Shown here in pieces: positions 35,601 through 43,975 of a stretch of 64,000 bases of DNA. The notes under the pieces were generated by a model, which saw only the letters and a list, made by a program, of their open reading frames with translations, had not been told where the DNA came from and did not search any database. The translations under genes and the position numbers were made by a program. Source of the stretch: Prunella strophiata (taxonomy: Eukaryota; Chordata; Aves; Passeriformes; Prunellidae). The stretch's first letter is position 1. Each line of letters opens with the position of its first letter. The DNA lies in assembly GCA_036583965.1 (NCBI GenBank), contig JAZBQD010000013.1, positions 3,450,144-3,514,143 on the forward strand. The letters are read 5' to 3'.

Positions 35601-38429
35601 AATCTCTCTGCAAAGGGGTATGGAAAACCTTCCTAGGAAGCTCTTCTGGAATTAGCAGTACAAACAGGCTTGAAAGGGAGTTTCTGTGGCACAAAACTAT
35701 GTTAATCCTCAGGGACTCTCTGTTCGTGAGGATGCTGAGTTTGGCAGCCACCAGTGAACAAATTTCCCTGAGGGAGGTAGGGGAAAACTAAATCCCATTT
35801 CCCTCATAACAAAACCCTTCCCTGACACCATGTGTGCAGCTGCATAAGCACCTTTGAGCCTTCTGCTTGGCAAGCAAAGCAGATGTGTGTCCAGTTGTTT
35901 ATTTACATGTGTGTTTTTCTGCAAAACCCATCACATTTGTAGAGGAACGTTGGTGATTTGGTAGAATAGTTTTTCCCTTCATGACCACCCTCAGCTGTCC
36001 TGTGCCTTTTCCTAGCAGAGGTGATTCTCCCAAGGCCTGCCTGTCACTGGTGGCCAGGGTGCACCAGGGCTCTGCACAACAAGAAGTTATTAATGCTGCT
36101 GTCCTGGCTGGGTGCCACGTTAGCTTACAGTCCTGAGTGTGTCTCTGAAGTACCAGCTGGGGATCGTGGCATTCTTCCCTCCCCGATACGCTCACCTCCT
36201 GTTAGGCAGGCGCTGTGCAGCCGCTTGGCTGGGCCGTGGCTCCCGTGCACAGGCTGGAGCTGGCCTGCGGAGGGCAGCGAGCCGTGCTCGAGGGCCCTCG
36301 AGCCTTCGAGTGGCTGCAGCACACACGGGCTGTGCTTCAGGGCTCTGAGAGGGAGCCAAGAGGAGGGGATGGCACAGGCAGGCATGCACGCACAGGTGCT
36401 TTGTCACCGCAACACAAACCTGGTGTCTCAGCAGATAAGACTGCAAAGGCAAGAAGGATTTTTCTTGGAAAAAGAGCTGGAGCTTTTGAGATGACCTTGC
36501 CTTCTTTCCCAGTAAAAGCACATTCACTCATGTGTTAGGGACTTGCAGCAGGGATGGGGCAGGAGGGTGGCTGCCAGCAGCCTTTCTTTCCCAGAACAGC
36601 ATCTTTGGGGGTGATGTGAAGCAGCAACATGCCTGCATTGGCCCAGGGCCTGTAATGAGCGGCTAACCCAGATAGAAGCCTCGTATGACGTTTGCTTTGA
36701 AACAGGCTGGTGCCTGCTACTAAATATTCCCTCCTAAGCTAGTCTGGGCTTCAGCCTTTACGCGATTGATTTGTTCTGACCTCTTTTTATGGTGCTCTAA
36801 ACAGAATCACAGTGAATTTCACATTCAAGCATGAAATGCTGACCCAGTCATTTTAAGGGCAAAGAGAAACATACTGGTTAGATGCCTCCTGCCCCGAGGG
36901 CTGAATGCCTGTGGCAGTAGAGTTGGGAATTAGAACTGCTACATATAAATTAAGACTTACTGTTTTAATTAAGCCATTTCTAGTTCCTGCTCCCTAGGTA
37001 TATGTTTCCTGCTTTTCTACAATGAACAATGAGGTTTTGAGCAAAACTCAGTGTGGGGAGAATGGTATGTCTTGAGCAAAGAAATAGGGAGAAAAAGGCT
37101 ATTAAACTGTTATTCAAGAATATTAACAAGAGACAGAGGAGGGGCTGAGCCTCAGGATGTTAAGCTTCAGCTGCTGTCCCTGAGCTGTTGCCATTCTCCA
37201 CATTTACTGCCAAAATCTGGATCTGTAGCTTCAGATTAACTGCATCCTGCAAGCTTAGTAGTGACAGGATACATCTGAAATTGCCCACTTCTCATTCAGC
37301 TCTTCCACACCATGCCTTTGGCTGCTCTGGGATGTGGGCTTGACAGAGCATGGCTGTGCATTCCCCTGGACATTGGCTGTGCAAAAAACCACTGATAAAT
37401 TCAGGGCTATACACTTCCCTGTTGTCATCCTTTAACATCCTCTGTGGTGCACTAAGCCAATACATATATGCAAGCCCAGTATTTTGCAGTAGGAAATGCA
37501 GGCTCCCTTTCAGGAGTTTCCCATGTAGCCACAGTGCTCCTGAGATGCCTGCTCCTTCTTTTCCAGCAATCCCCCTCACTGCGTATGGACCGATGGCAGC
37601 AGCAGCGGCTGCAGCGGCCGTGGTGCGAGGGACAGGTAACTCCACTTTCCTCCCCAGCACGGGCCCTGTCACAGAGGTTTGCCACGGGGCTGCGGGAGGG
37701 GGGTGGGACGGGGTTGCATTTTTGGGATCTTCACTACGTAGTTCTGCTGCCTGCTGTAGGTTCCACCCCCAGTCGCACCGGTGGCTTTCTGGGCACCACC
37801 AGTCCCGGGCCGATGGCAGAGCTTTACGGAGCCGCCAACCAGGACTCAGGGGTCAGCAGTTACATCAGCGCTGCCAGCCCCGCCCCGAGCACCGGCTTTG
37901 GACACAGCCTAGGGGTGAGTGCTCCCTGCGCCCCCTGTGGAGGGAGGGAGATGGGGAGTGGGCTGTGTCTGCACGTGGTGAGGGAGGTGAGCAGCAGTGG
38001 GCAGCCCCCTCAGCCCACAGTCTGTTTTCTGGTTTTGAAATACCACCCACTGCAGCATTGGCTGTGCCACTGCTGAGCCCCAGACCTAGCTGGACAGTGC
38101 AGAGTGCAGCAGCTCACTTGGAGCCCACGTGCTTGGTTTCTGCTGGCTCTCTCTGATCACCACTCAAGGTCCTGATCTCCAGTCCTTTCCCTGATCTAGC
38201 TTAGGCTTTCCAAGAGCCCATCTTGGCCCTGACACAGCATTCTGCAGAGTGATGTGATCTTTAGATCTGGCACCTCCAACTGAAAACATTTACTCTGTCA
38301 TCTGGGCCATGACTGAATATGTTGTGTTAGCAATTCTTCTTCACTGTGCTTTTGTTTAAGAGTGGTGTTTTAACTCTTTCTTCACAGGGTCCCTTGATTG
38401 CAACAGCTTTTACCAATGGGTATCACTGA
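11333..38429 (+). CDS. MSI1: MSI1, RNA-binding protein Musashi homolog 1 (14 coding exons, 351 aa)
   Basis: Joining 11333-11391, 11654-11694, 11824-11905, 12019-12103, 16831-16872, 18509-18601, 28903-28951, 30948-31030, 31670-31787, 33385-33465, 34731-34787, 37567-37635, 37760-37914 and 38388-38429 gives 1056 nt without an internal stop; every junction is GT-AG and in phase. The protein has two RRM domains: RRM1 from about residue 21 (RNP2 MFIGGL 22-27, RNP1 RGFGFVTF 61-68) and RRM2 from about 109 (RNP2 IFVGGL 111-116, RNP1 RGFGFVTF 150-157). An alanine run lies near residues 274-280, and the protein ends in TNGYH. Musashi-1 binds (G/A)U1-3AGU motifs in mRNA 3' UTRs and represses translation in neural and other stem cells. 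As I recall it, the mammalian protein has 362 residues. The 11-residue difference matches absence of the SHPWTMAPPPG segment between exons 12 and 13. Identity is near complete over both RRMs, so the assignment is secure. Confidence 0.97.
11654..11694 (+). CDS. MSI1: MSI1 exon 2 (start of RRM1, RNP2)
   Basis: This 41-nt exon after CCCGCAG encodes [13 protein letters not shown], the first beta strand of RRM1 with RNP2. The donor is GTGAGC. Introns 1 to 3 are all short (262, 129 and 113 bp) and lie inside the CpG island. Confidence 0.95.
11824..11905 (+). CDS. MSI1: MSI1 exon 3 (RRM1 helix 1 and beta 2)
   Basis: It encodes [20 protein letters not shown] followed by DPLTKRS, with acceptor TTGCAG and donor GTGAGA. 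Ser replaces the Gly I recall in mammals (YFSQF against YFGQF). Confidence 0.95.
12019..12103 (+). CDS. MSI1: MSI1 exon 4 (RRM1 RNP1)
   Basis: It completes an Arg codon split over the junction and encodes RNP1 GFGFVTF, then [21 protein letters not shown]. The acceptor is GGCTCAG, with a pyrimidine-rich stretch upstream at about 11966-12000. The exon ends in phase 0 at donor GTGAGA. Confidence 0.95.
16198..16219 (+). repeat. GGGA repeat with G-quadruplex potential
   Basis: Consecutive GGGA units give at least five G3 runs separated by single A residues on the coding strand, which fits the G3-N1 quadruplex pattern. It lies in MSI1 intron 4, so the RNA could fold as well as the DNA. Confidence 0.75.
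16629..16647 (-). promoter_or_regulatory. ZNF143/THAP11 (SBS-type) motif in MSI1 intron 4
   Basis: The + strand reads GCATGCTGGGACTTGTAGT, whose complement ACTACAAGTCCCAGCATGC is almost identical to the composite ACTACAATTCCCAGCATGC element bound by ZNF143 and THAP11. Such a full-length match is unlikely by chance. These elements normally sit at promoters or loop anchors, whereas this one lies within an intron. Confidence 0.7.
16831..16872 (+). CDS. MSI1: MSI1 exon 5 (linker between RRMs)
   Basis: This 42-nt phase-0 exon encodes [14 protein letters not shown], the end of RRM1 and the inter-RRM linker. The acceptor is TCTTTCAG and the donor GTAAGC. Its small size and symmetric phase mean that skipping would keep the frame. 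Confidence 0.95.
16873..18508 (+). other. MSI1: MSI1 intron 5 (1.6 kb)
   Basis: Ordinary intronic sequence ending in a clear polypyrimidine tract before exon 6. No repeat or RNA gene was recognised. Confidence 0.75.
18509..18601 (+). CDS. MSI1: MSI1 exon 6 (start of RRM2, RNP2)
   Basis: It encodes [16 protein letters not shown] and then [15 protein letters not shown], containing RRM2 RNP2. Acceptor TTTTCCAG and donor GTAAGT are both close to consensus. Length is 93 nt, phase 0 at both ends. Confidence 0.96.
20973..21610. repeat. Intronic duplicated unit, copy A
   Basis: From about GATTTATGGCATC to TTAGCCCAG this segment matches copy B 4.07 kb downstream in the same orientation. The first 250 bp differ at many positions, but 21291-21600 (310 bp) is identical to 25365-25674. 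I saw no terminal inverted repeats, TG...CA ends or target-site duplications. The repeat family was not identified. Confidence 0.85.
22217..22304. repeat. T-rich low-complexity tract
   Basis: Long T runs are interrupted by single G or GTGTC. The downstream part resembles the complement of the A/C tract near 4232. It is in MSI1 intron 6 and has no coding meaning. Confidence 0.85.
25039..25685. repeat. Intronic duplicated unit, copy B
   Basis: Direct repeat of copy A. The near-identical block starts at AGGACAAAAATGG (about 25303) with only three differences up to 25364 and none from 25365 to 25674, whereas 25039-25290 has diverged with substitutions and small indels. It is followed directly by the degraded copy C. 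Confidence 0.85.
25686..25817. repeat. Degraded partial copy C of the duplicated unit
   Basis: It resembles bases 21231-21372 of copy A (shared words include GGAACACTT, GACCTAGA, GGTCATCCTGT, AGCTCAAGG and GGGGTGAT) with many substitutions. It stops where CR1-like sequence begins at about 25818, consistent with truncation by or next to the CR1 insertion. Confidence 0.65.
25818..26060 (+). mobile_element. CR1 retroposon, 3' fragment (LINE)
   Basis: The words GTAGTGACAGGACAAGGG, GTAGGTTTAGATTGGAT, CACAGGTTGCCCAGAGAA, TGTGGCTGCCCCATCTA and TTCAAGGCCAGGCTGGACGG are hallmarks of the avian CR1 3' region, in sense orientation relative to MSI1. It is 5'-truncated, as most CR1 copies are, and its extreme 3' tail merges into CpG-rich sequence. 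There is no reverse-transcriptase coding sequence in this fragment. Confidence 0.88.
26010..26340. promoter_or_regulatory. Internal CpG island in MSI1 intron 6
   Basis: GC- and CpG-dense DNA follows the CR1 fragment, including GCCATGGCGGCCGCG (a YY1-like site with a NotI site) and several GC boxes. It is separate from the MSI1 promoter island. It could be an alternative MSI1 promoter, the start of a noncoding transcript, or unmethylated DNA without promoter function; no downstream first exon is obvious. Confidence 0.55.
26662..26687. repeat. AC dinucleotide microsatellite
   Basis: Thirteen perfect AC units preceded by a short AT-rich run (CCTATATATAT). It is likely to vary in length between individuals. 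Confidence 0.95.
28903..28951 (+). CDS. MSI1: MSI1 exon 7 (RRM2)
   Basis: It encodes [16 protein letters not shown], the beta 2 region of RRM2, with acceptor ATTTGCAG and donor GTGAGA. The exon ends one base into the Gly codon of RNP1, which exon 8 completes. Confidence 0.95.
28952..30947 (+). other. MSI1: MSI1 intron 7 (2.0 kb)
   Basis: No further exon, RNA gene or transposon was recognised in this intron. Confidence 0.7.
30948..31030 (+). CDS. MSI1: MSI1 exon 8 (RRM2 RNP1)
   Basis: It encodes [20 protein letters not shown] followed by FHEINNKM, containing RNP1 of RRM2. The acceptor is TTCTTCAG and the donor GTGAGT. Confidence 0.96.
31031..31669 (+). other. MSI1: MSI1 intron 8 (0.6 kb)
   Basis: Plain intronic sequence; nothing else was recognised. 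Confidence 0.75.
31670..31787 (+). CDS. MSI1: MSI1 exon 9 (end of RRM2 and downstream linker)
   Basis: It encodes [20 protein letters not shown] and continues [20 protein letters not shown], the end of RRM2 and the Met/Gly-rich segment after it. The acceptor is GTGGCAG and the donor GTAAGC. Confidence 0.96.
31788..33384 (+). other. MSI1: MSI1 intron 9 (1.6 kb)
   Basis: The first 300 bp is GC-rich and contains a short direct repeat of about 20 bp (GGGCTGGTCCTGCGACAGCC) near 31988-32030. Nothing else was recognised. Confidence 0.7.
33385..33465 (+). CDS. MSI1: MSI1 exon 10
   Basis: It encodes [20 protein letters not shown] followed by YTYQFP, part of the low-complexity C-terminal region involved in partner binding. 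The acceptor is TTCCCCAG and the donor GTGAGT. Confidence 0.95.
33466..34730 (+). other. MSI1: MSI1 intron 10 (1.3 kb)
   Basis: Ordinary intronic sequence; no other feature was seen. Confidence 0.75.
34731..34787 (+). CDS. MSI1: MSI1 exon 11
   Basis: It encodes [19 protein letters not shown], with acceptor TTTTTAG and donor GTCAGT. It is 57 nt long and keeps the same phase at both ends, so it could be skipped without shifting the frame. Confidence 0.95.
34788..37566 (+). other. MSI1: MSI1 intron 11 (2.8 kb)
   Basis: No exon was recognised. A GC-rich patch lies at about 36190-36330. The 36640-36870 segment looks unlike repeat sequence, with AT-rich homeodomain-type and TGACG-type words, and could be a conserved noncoding element; this needs alignment. 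Confidence 0.65.
37567..37635 (+). CDS. MSI1: MSI1 exon 12 (alanine run)
   Basis: It encodes [20 protein letters not shown] followed by T, with acceptor CTTTTCCAG and donor GTAACT. The alanine run is coded by mixed GCA/GCG/GCT/GCC codons, so it is not a pure triplet repeat and should be stable. Confidence 0.95.
37760..37914 (+). CDS. MSI1: MSI1 exon 13
   Basis: It encodes [20 protein letters not shown] and continues through [20 protein letters not shown] to GFGHSLG. The acceptor is CTGCTGTAG. The mammalian protein has 11 further residues (SHPWTMAPPPG) just before STPSR, and no equivalent is found in the 124-bp intron upstream. Confidence 0.95.
37915..38387 (+). other. MSI1: MSI1 intron 13 (0.5 kb)
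   Basis: Plain intron from donor GTGAGT to acceptor TTCTTCACAG; nothing else was seen. Confidence 0.8.
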
Positions 38430-38453
38430 AGCTGGGGACCAAGGAGGCAGGAG
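38388..38453 (+). CDS. MSI1: MSI1 exon 14 (stop codon at 38427-38429)
   Basis: It encodes [13 protein letters not shown] and TGA, the characteristic Musashi-1 C-terminus. The exon continues 24 nt past the stop to GGAG before donor GTAAGAC, so an intron interrupts the 3' UTR. The stop is less than 50 nt from that junction, so the transcript should escape nonsense-mediated decay. Confidence 0.93.
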
Positions 38454-39419
38454 GTAAGACAACTTTGAACAGGAGCAGGTAATGAGAGAGAGGAGTGAGG
38501 TTCTGAGCTGGTCCCTGTGCTTAGGCTCTCAGCTGAAGCTGTGGATGTTGCTGTGAGGCTCCGTGGCCTGGCCCAGCCTGTGGGAGGAGTCCTGTGGCCA
38601 GCCTGGGCTCTCTCCTGAACCAGGAGGCTTGGCAGGTTGGGTTCCTACTGAATGCTCCCCTGGCTGGGAGTGGAGAGTGTTTTAGTGTCTGGCACAAAGA
38701 GGAAGAAAATGAAGCACTGACAAAAAGAGAAAACATCTGCAGGGTTGGCCAGAGTCACAACCCAGCGGTGATCTGAGAGACAAGCTTGGCTCTTCTGTGT
38801 GGCTGGGGAAGCCTCCACCATGCAGCTGGTTGTTCTCACTGCTGGTTCTTCACTTCCCAGACCAGTCCCTGGGAAGTGAAGTTTTTCATCTCCTGCCTGG
38901 GAGAAGGGCAGAAGGACAATCTGATCAGTTCTGGTGTTGGTCCTTGGATGGGCTGAGAGGGAACTGGTGAATAGATTTTTGTTTGCTTTGGAAATGTGAC
39001 TGAAGTCACAGCTGGCTTAAAATTTAAAATTAAAAAAAAAGTAAACAACCAGCTTTTCAAAAAGGAGGGCAAAAATTGGAAGGAGTAGTGTCCACAGACA
39101 GGAGCCCATGGCAGCCTGGCAGGGCTGGACTGAGCTGAGTGCTGGGGAAATGGCTGGACTCTGCTATGTCCCAGCCCCAACAGGGATCAGACCACATGGT
39201 GTGTGGGACCTTGTTTCCCAGGCCTGCACATTGTCATTGAAGATGGAAACATCTCTGCTGTGCCCTGTCCCTGTGCCAGGATGTGCAGAGCAAGACTTCG
39301 TGTTGGGGCAAAGTTTGGGTGTTGAGTGTTTTCTATCAGATCACACCAGAAGAAAACCCCAGGAGGAAAGCTGTGGTTGTTCTAGACCCTGTCCCTTCCT
39401 CCCCTGCTGTTTCCCGCAG
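38454..39419 (+). other. MSI1: MSI1 3'-UTR intron
   Basis: It runs from donor GTAAGAC to acceptor TTTCCCGCAG. The paired splice signals and the UTR-like sequence that follows support an intron within the 3' UTR, as I recall for the mammalian gene. Retaining it would not change the protein. Confidence 0.75.
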
Positions 39420-41569
39420 ATTCCCCAGTGACCTAACCGAGGACAGCGAGTGGCTGGAGGATCTGGTGAGCCTCGGGGGATGAGCCAAGGTTACCTTTCT
39501 CTTGAATCAAACTGCACACTGCCGGCTGGCTGCCAGGCTCCTGCCGCCCTGCCCGATCTCTCCCTTTGACCAGACCACACTGGACTGAACCCGAGGAGAT
39601 CATCTCGCTTTCCTACTAACCACCGATGGTTTACGCTTCCCCCTCCCTGCCCCCAGCCCACTGATTCTTCTTTTATTTATTTTATTAGCTGTTAGTTTTA
39701 TTTTTTTATTTTATTTTTTTATCTTTTTTGGGGGCTGCCCCTTCTTTTTGTTGTTTGCTCTTTCCCGAGCTAGTAGACATATTTTATGAATTGGCTTTGT
39801 GATTGTGTTAGGTAGTTTTCATTGAGGAGTATTTTTATTTGGCTTTGAAACTGTTTTGAATATTTTCAACTCTGTTGTTGTTGTCGTCAGTGTTTTTAAA
39901 GCACGGTATGTAACGAGAATGCAGTTCTGAAGGGAAGAAAGAGACAGAGAGAGAGCAAAGGCTGAGAGGAACTGCTGTATTTCTATTTTTTTTAAAGAAA
40001 CTGTTTTTAATTGTTTCTGTTTTGTAAATGTGAGGCTTTGAAAAGTGTGAAACTCCAAGGATCCGAAAACGTTGGACATCGCTATGGAACAAAACAAATG
40101 TATATTTTGCTAAGTGAAAAACACTATCCTTACAGCTGAAAGATTTTTTTTTTCCTAGGTTTAGTTTTACGTGGGGTTTTCTTTTTCCTCCTGTATAATA
40201 TGTAAATATCGTGAGCTGAACCTGGCTGCTGCCTGCAGCCTGGCTCCAAGGAGCAGCTCCAGGTCCTGGACTTGGTGCCGCAGCGTGAGCAATACTCTCC
40301 AGCAGAATCCTGACAGGACTTTGTTCTTTTTTTGTACACCTTTTACTGTAAGATTTTAAGACCTCTGATGAGATGAGATGAAAGGGGGGCGGGGGGGCGG
40401 GCGGGGTGAAACGTACCAGCCATCGGCTGTTTTGCTGAGCGGGTTAAAGCTGCTTCCAATTGCTTGATGTACAGACTCCATCCCTGGGCTCCGTAGCACC
40501 GGCTCTGGGCTGGCTTAGGGAAAGGGCTTTGCCGCCGTTGCTTGTCTTGGTTACTTTGAAAGGAATTCACTCTCCAAACTTTATCGCTTGCGTCAAGATT
40601 TCCTGGGAAAGGGGATCCTCCTCCGGAGGCGAGGGTATCGGAAGGGGTGTCAGCCAGGGGGAGATTTGGGTTCTCTGAAGGGCAGGGCTCTGGGATGGGG
40701 ATTCATTGACAGGGGAGAAAAGCATTAGGGTGGTGATTTGGGGGCGGGTTAAGGGCTTCTCAGGGATTATATGAATTATAGAATTGCAGCTTCCCGTTTG
40801 CTTTACTCTGTGTTCTGAAGACTGTGGGAATTTGTCCGTTGTCCTGTGCGGGGTGATCTGGTCCCTTCTCCAGAACCTGCTGGGGCTTCCCCTGGTGTGG
40901 TCCAGGCCTCTGCCAACCAGCACTCTGCCAGGGAAGGCCTCCAGCAGGAATACATGGGGCAGGTTTGGGTCTGGATTTCAGTGAACCAAAGACCTTGTTA
41001 AGGGGGGTGATTAAGCCTTTTATTAAGATGCAGCCAAACTCTTTTCCCAGGGAAATAAAAGCTTCATCTTAAGTTTTAAAAATCATTCCCTCTCTTCCCC
41101 CAAACTGAGCCCCTGTAAAGGAGATGGACATTTAGAAAAGGACTGGGAGGGCCACAGTGCCCACAGGGCCCTTTTTCTCTTCTATCTCTCCCCCGTTTGT
41201 TGGAACTTGTCCTGACCTGGGCGATGCGTTTGGAGAGTTCTGTTTAGGTAAGAAGGTACTTAACAGATCAGTACTGAAAACACAAAGCAATAATTTTTGT
41301 TACTGAGACAAGAGTCTGTATGTCTGTTTTTTTAAATATTTCCTAATTAAAGAAGAGCTGCATTTTATTGGGTTTATTTTTATTCTATATACTTCAAATT
41401 TGGGTCTGCGGACAGCGCTTTCCTCCCTCTTGGTGTATGCGCTGAGCTGCTTCCGTGCCCCCTCCAGACATCCCGGGCCAGCTGTGCTGCTGCTGGGCTG
41501 TGAGTCACTCTCTGGCCACTGCCTGGAGGCTGGGGCTCTGGTTTCAGGGTGGGCATTTTTTTTAAAAGA

Positions 41570-41575
41570 AATAAA
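41570..41575 (+). terminator. MSI1: MSI1 poly(A) signal, proximal candidate
   Basis: AATAAA in AAGAAATAAAGCTGTG, followed about 30 nt later by GT-rich sequence (CAGTGTTTGTTC). Another AATAAA occurs near 41052-41057, so alternative ends are possible. Confidence 0.6.
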
Positions 41576-41666
41576 GCTGTGTTTTTAAGCCAGTAAGTTA
41601 TTACACTCCAGTGTTTGTTCTCTCCACACCTGTAACCCTTTTTCCAGATTTCAGTTTTAAATTCCT

Positions 41667-41672
41667 AATAAA
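41667..41672 (+). terminator. MSI1: MSI1 poly(A) signal, distal candidate
   Basis: AATAAA in CCTAATAAATTATTTG followed by a T/GT-rich stretch (TGTCCTTCTCTGTC), a typical cleavage-site arrangement. Confidence 0.6.
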
Positions 41673-41699
41673 TTATTTGAAAACTGTCCTTCTCTGTCA

Positions 41700-43885
41700 T
41701 TATTTGGGGGTGGGAGGTTTTCCAGTGGGGGAAATTTCAGGACCTGGCATGAGTTGAATCCTGCCTTAAAGATAAAAGTCCCAGACAGGTCTCTGTCTTG
41801 CTGTTCTGCTCCCACACTTCAGCAGTGGCCCAGTTTATAATGTGAGATAGATCTGGTTTTAGTAGAGATTGTATCTCTTCTCTACATTGCAGAGGTTTTG
41901 TGTAAGTGTTTGTAGGTTCAGAAAAGGAGATAATGTGGTGCTTACAGGTTTAGCACATACCCTGGATTCAATTGACTGTGGTGGACCAAGGAAGCTAGAT
42001 GTAAGGAAGCAAAATGTAGAGATGGGAAGTAAAGTTCTTAATAGACAAAAGAGAGAAAGGAGAATTTTAACAGTGTGGAATATGTGGCTTATTAAAAAGT
42101 CTTAAAAATAATTTAAACCTGTAAATTGGAACCAGTTATAGGTTGAAATGTGCTCACAAGTGTACCAGGGACCAGTGACTTTGTATACAGCACAGGTTGG
42201 GGGAAACCAAAAATAGCATTGGTGGAAAAATCTTTACCCTGCTGGGATTTTTCTCATGAGGCACTCTTGTAATACTCACGTGCTTGCTTTCCCAGACTTG
42301 GTGATCATTTTGTTGAACTAAAAATGTAAGAAACTGTTGATTTATGATCTTAAAAAGGCCAGTTGACTGGAAATTTTCTAGGAAACATCAATAATACATC
42401 AGATATTGAGAACAGAGGAAAAAGGAACCAGACTCCTAAGTTTCATAGGTAAGAAAACAAAATTTTTTAAATAGTACAAGCAGAGAAGATAGAGAACTCT
42501 TAAGTTGATATTGAAGGGAAAGTCAGCAGATTGATCTGTGGGCAAATGACAAAATTATTTTTTCTGAACTGTGGTACAGATTGTCCTTTACATCAGCCCT
42601 CAATGTTTGTTCAATACTCAGTTAGAACACTGAGAATCTTAAATCTGCAACTCAGCATCTGTTTGGCTGTAAGTAACCCAGGAGTGGGGAGCCCCAGAAT
42701 GAGAGCACTTGAAGAGATCAAAAAACTCAGAATGGCTCTGGTTGTTCAGCACCATGTCCAGCTTTAATCAGATGTCCTATGGATATGTCAACATCCAGTG
42801 GGTACTGTGGGTGTCCTGGTGTAGTTTCAGGCTCTGTGAGGAGGAAGATGTCCTCATCACCCCTTTTGGAACCTGCTGGTGGGATGTGAGCCCAAAGTTT
42901 CCTGTAGGAGCACCCTCGTGTATTGGGCTGTTGCAGAAAGGTGGCCTTTGCCTTTGTTTGGTGCTTTGTTTATCAATGCAGACTTGACAACCATGTCTAG
43001 GAACTGTATCTTAAGTGTGTAAAAATGCCAAACCTGTAGCCCTGAAAATGCCAGAGCTTCTGGGATCTAAATATGAGTGCAGTGCTTTTACTTACCCCTG
43101 ACTGATTCCAGGAAGATTTTTCTTACCCCTTTTTTGAACTTCTTTCAAGGTTTCAAATTCTCCTCATCCCATGGCATAGAAAACCAAAGGTTCTTAACCA
43201 GGTTCTGCACTGGTGTTGAAGAAAGAGAATGCTTTAAGTCACTGAAGTCTGCTGTGTATGTTGAAACTTCTAAGCCTGGTTCATTTCCAATGTAGATTGC
43301 TTAAGGCCACATAAAACCAGATACTACTTCCTTGTTTAAGCCACCTAAAGGTTTTCCAGGTCACTTGGCTCCTATTTCTTGCCTAGTAGTACCTCCTTCT
43401 CCTCTGCAGTTTTAAAGTAAAGAATAGCTTGATTTTTTTTTTCAGTTGAGCTCATGCCAAATGGTCATTTGGTGTGAGTAGATAACCTGTACCTTATTCT
43501 CTGAATTATGCCAGGAGAACCCATGGAGAGATACAGGTTTAATGATATGTAGAATACCATAAAAAGAGGATGCAAGTATTAGTGGCAGGTGGTTATTAGT
43601 GTGCCAGAAACTCCCAACCTGACTACCATACTGCTATTATTTTTTAGTAGAGAACTCTTAAAAATATCCTGATCTTTCAGGCTGACTTCTAATAGTAATA
43701 CTACAAGAATTTAATAGCAAAAATCTAGAGAGCAAATATTTGCCTTTCTGGCTTTTATGGATTTAACTCAATTGGCCTTCAACTGGTCACGCCACAACCT
43801 GCCACTCACAGCCTCTGATGGAAGAAATCTGCATTTAGTAACATAAATACTGGCTGCTTTATCTCACACCCATTCAAGGTGAGCC
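41700..43885. other. Intergenic DNA between MSI1 and PLA2G1B
   Basis: No exon, RNA gene or recognisable transposon. The two genes are in tandem about 2.2 kb apart, so this interval should contain the PLA2G1B upstream control region. I could not confidently place a PTF1- or HNF1-type pancreatic site. Confidence 0.65.
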
Positions 43886-43890
43886 TGTGG

Positions 43891-43896
43891 TATAAA
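43891..43896 (+). promoter_or_regulatory. PLA2G1B: PLA2G1B TATA box
   Basis: TATAAA in GTGGTATAAAGGTTC, 46 bp before the ATG. This places the start of transcription near 43920 and gives a 5' UTR of about 20 nt, typical of highly expressed digestive-enzyme genes. Confidence 0.8.
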
Positions 43897-43941
43897 GGTT
43901 CATTTCCCTTAGCACCAGTGTCTGTGTCAAGAGCTGCAAGG

Positions 43942-43975
43942 ATGAAGTTCCTGGCCCTGCTTTTCCTGCTGTCAG
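43942..43975 (+). CDS. PLA2G1B: PLA2G1B exon 1 (signal peptide start)
   Basis: It encodes [11 protein letters not shown] plus the first base of a Val codon, before donor GTGTGT. If intron 1 were retained, a stop (TAG) follows after two codons, so the repeat array is not translated from this ATG. Confidence 0.9.

Larger units (their letters stand above)
39420..41690 (+). other. MSI1: MSI1 terminal 3'-UTR exon
   Basis: Noncoding exon from ATTCCCCAGTGACC to the poly(A) region. It has a T/A-rich segment with repeated TTTATTT (39670-39730) and a G-rich run at 40385-40405. Musashi-type motifs occur at 39691-39696 (GTTAGT), 39812-39816 (GTAGT) and 40159-40165 (GTTTAGT), which could allow the protein to bind its own mRNA. 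The 3' limit is inferred from the poly(A) signals and is approximate. Confidence 0.75.
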
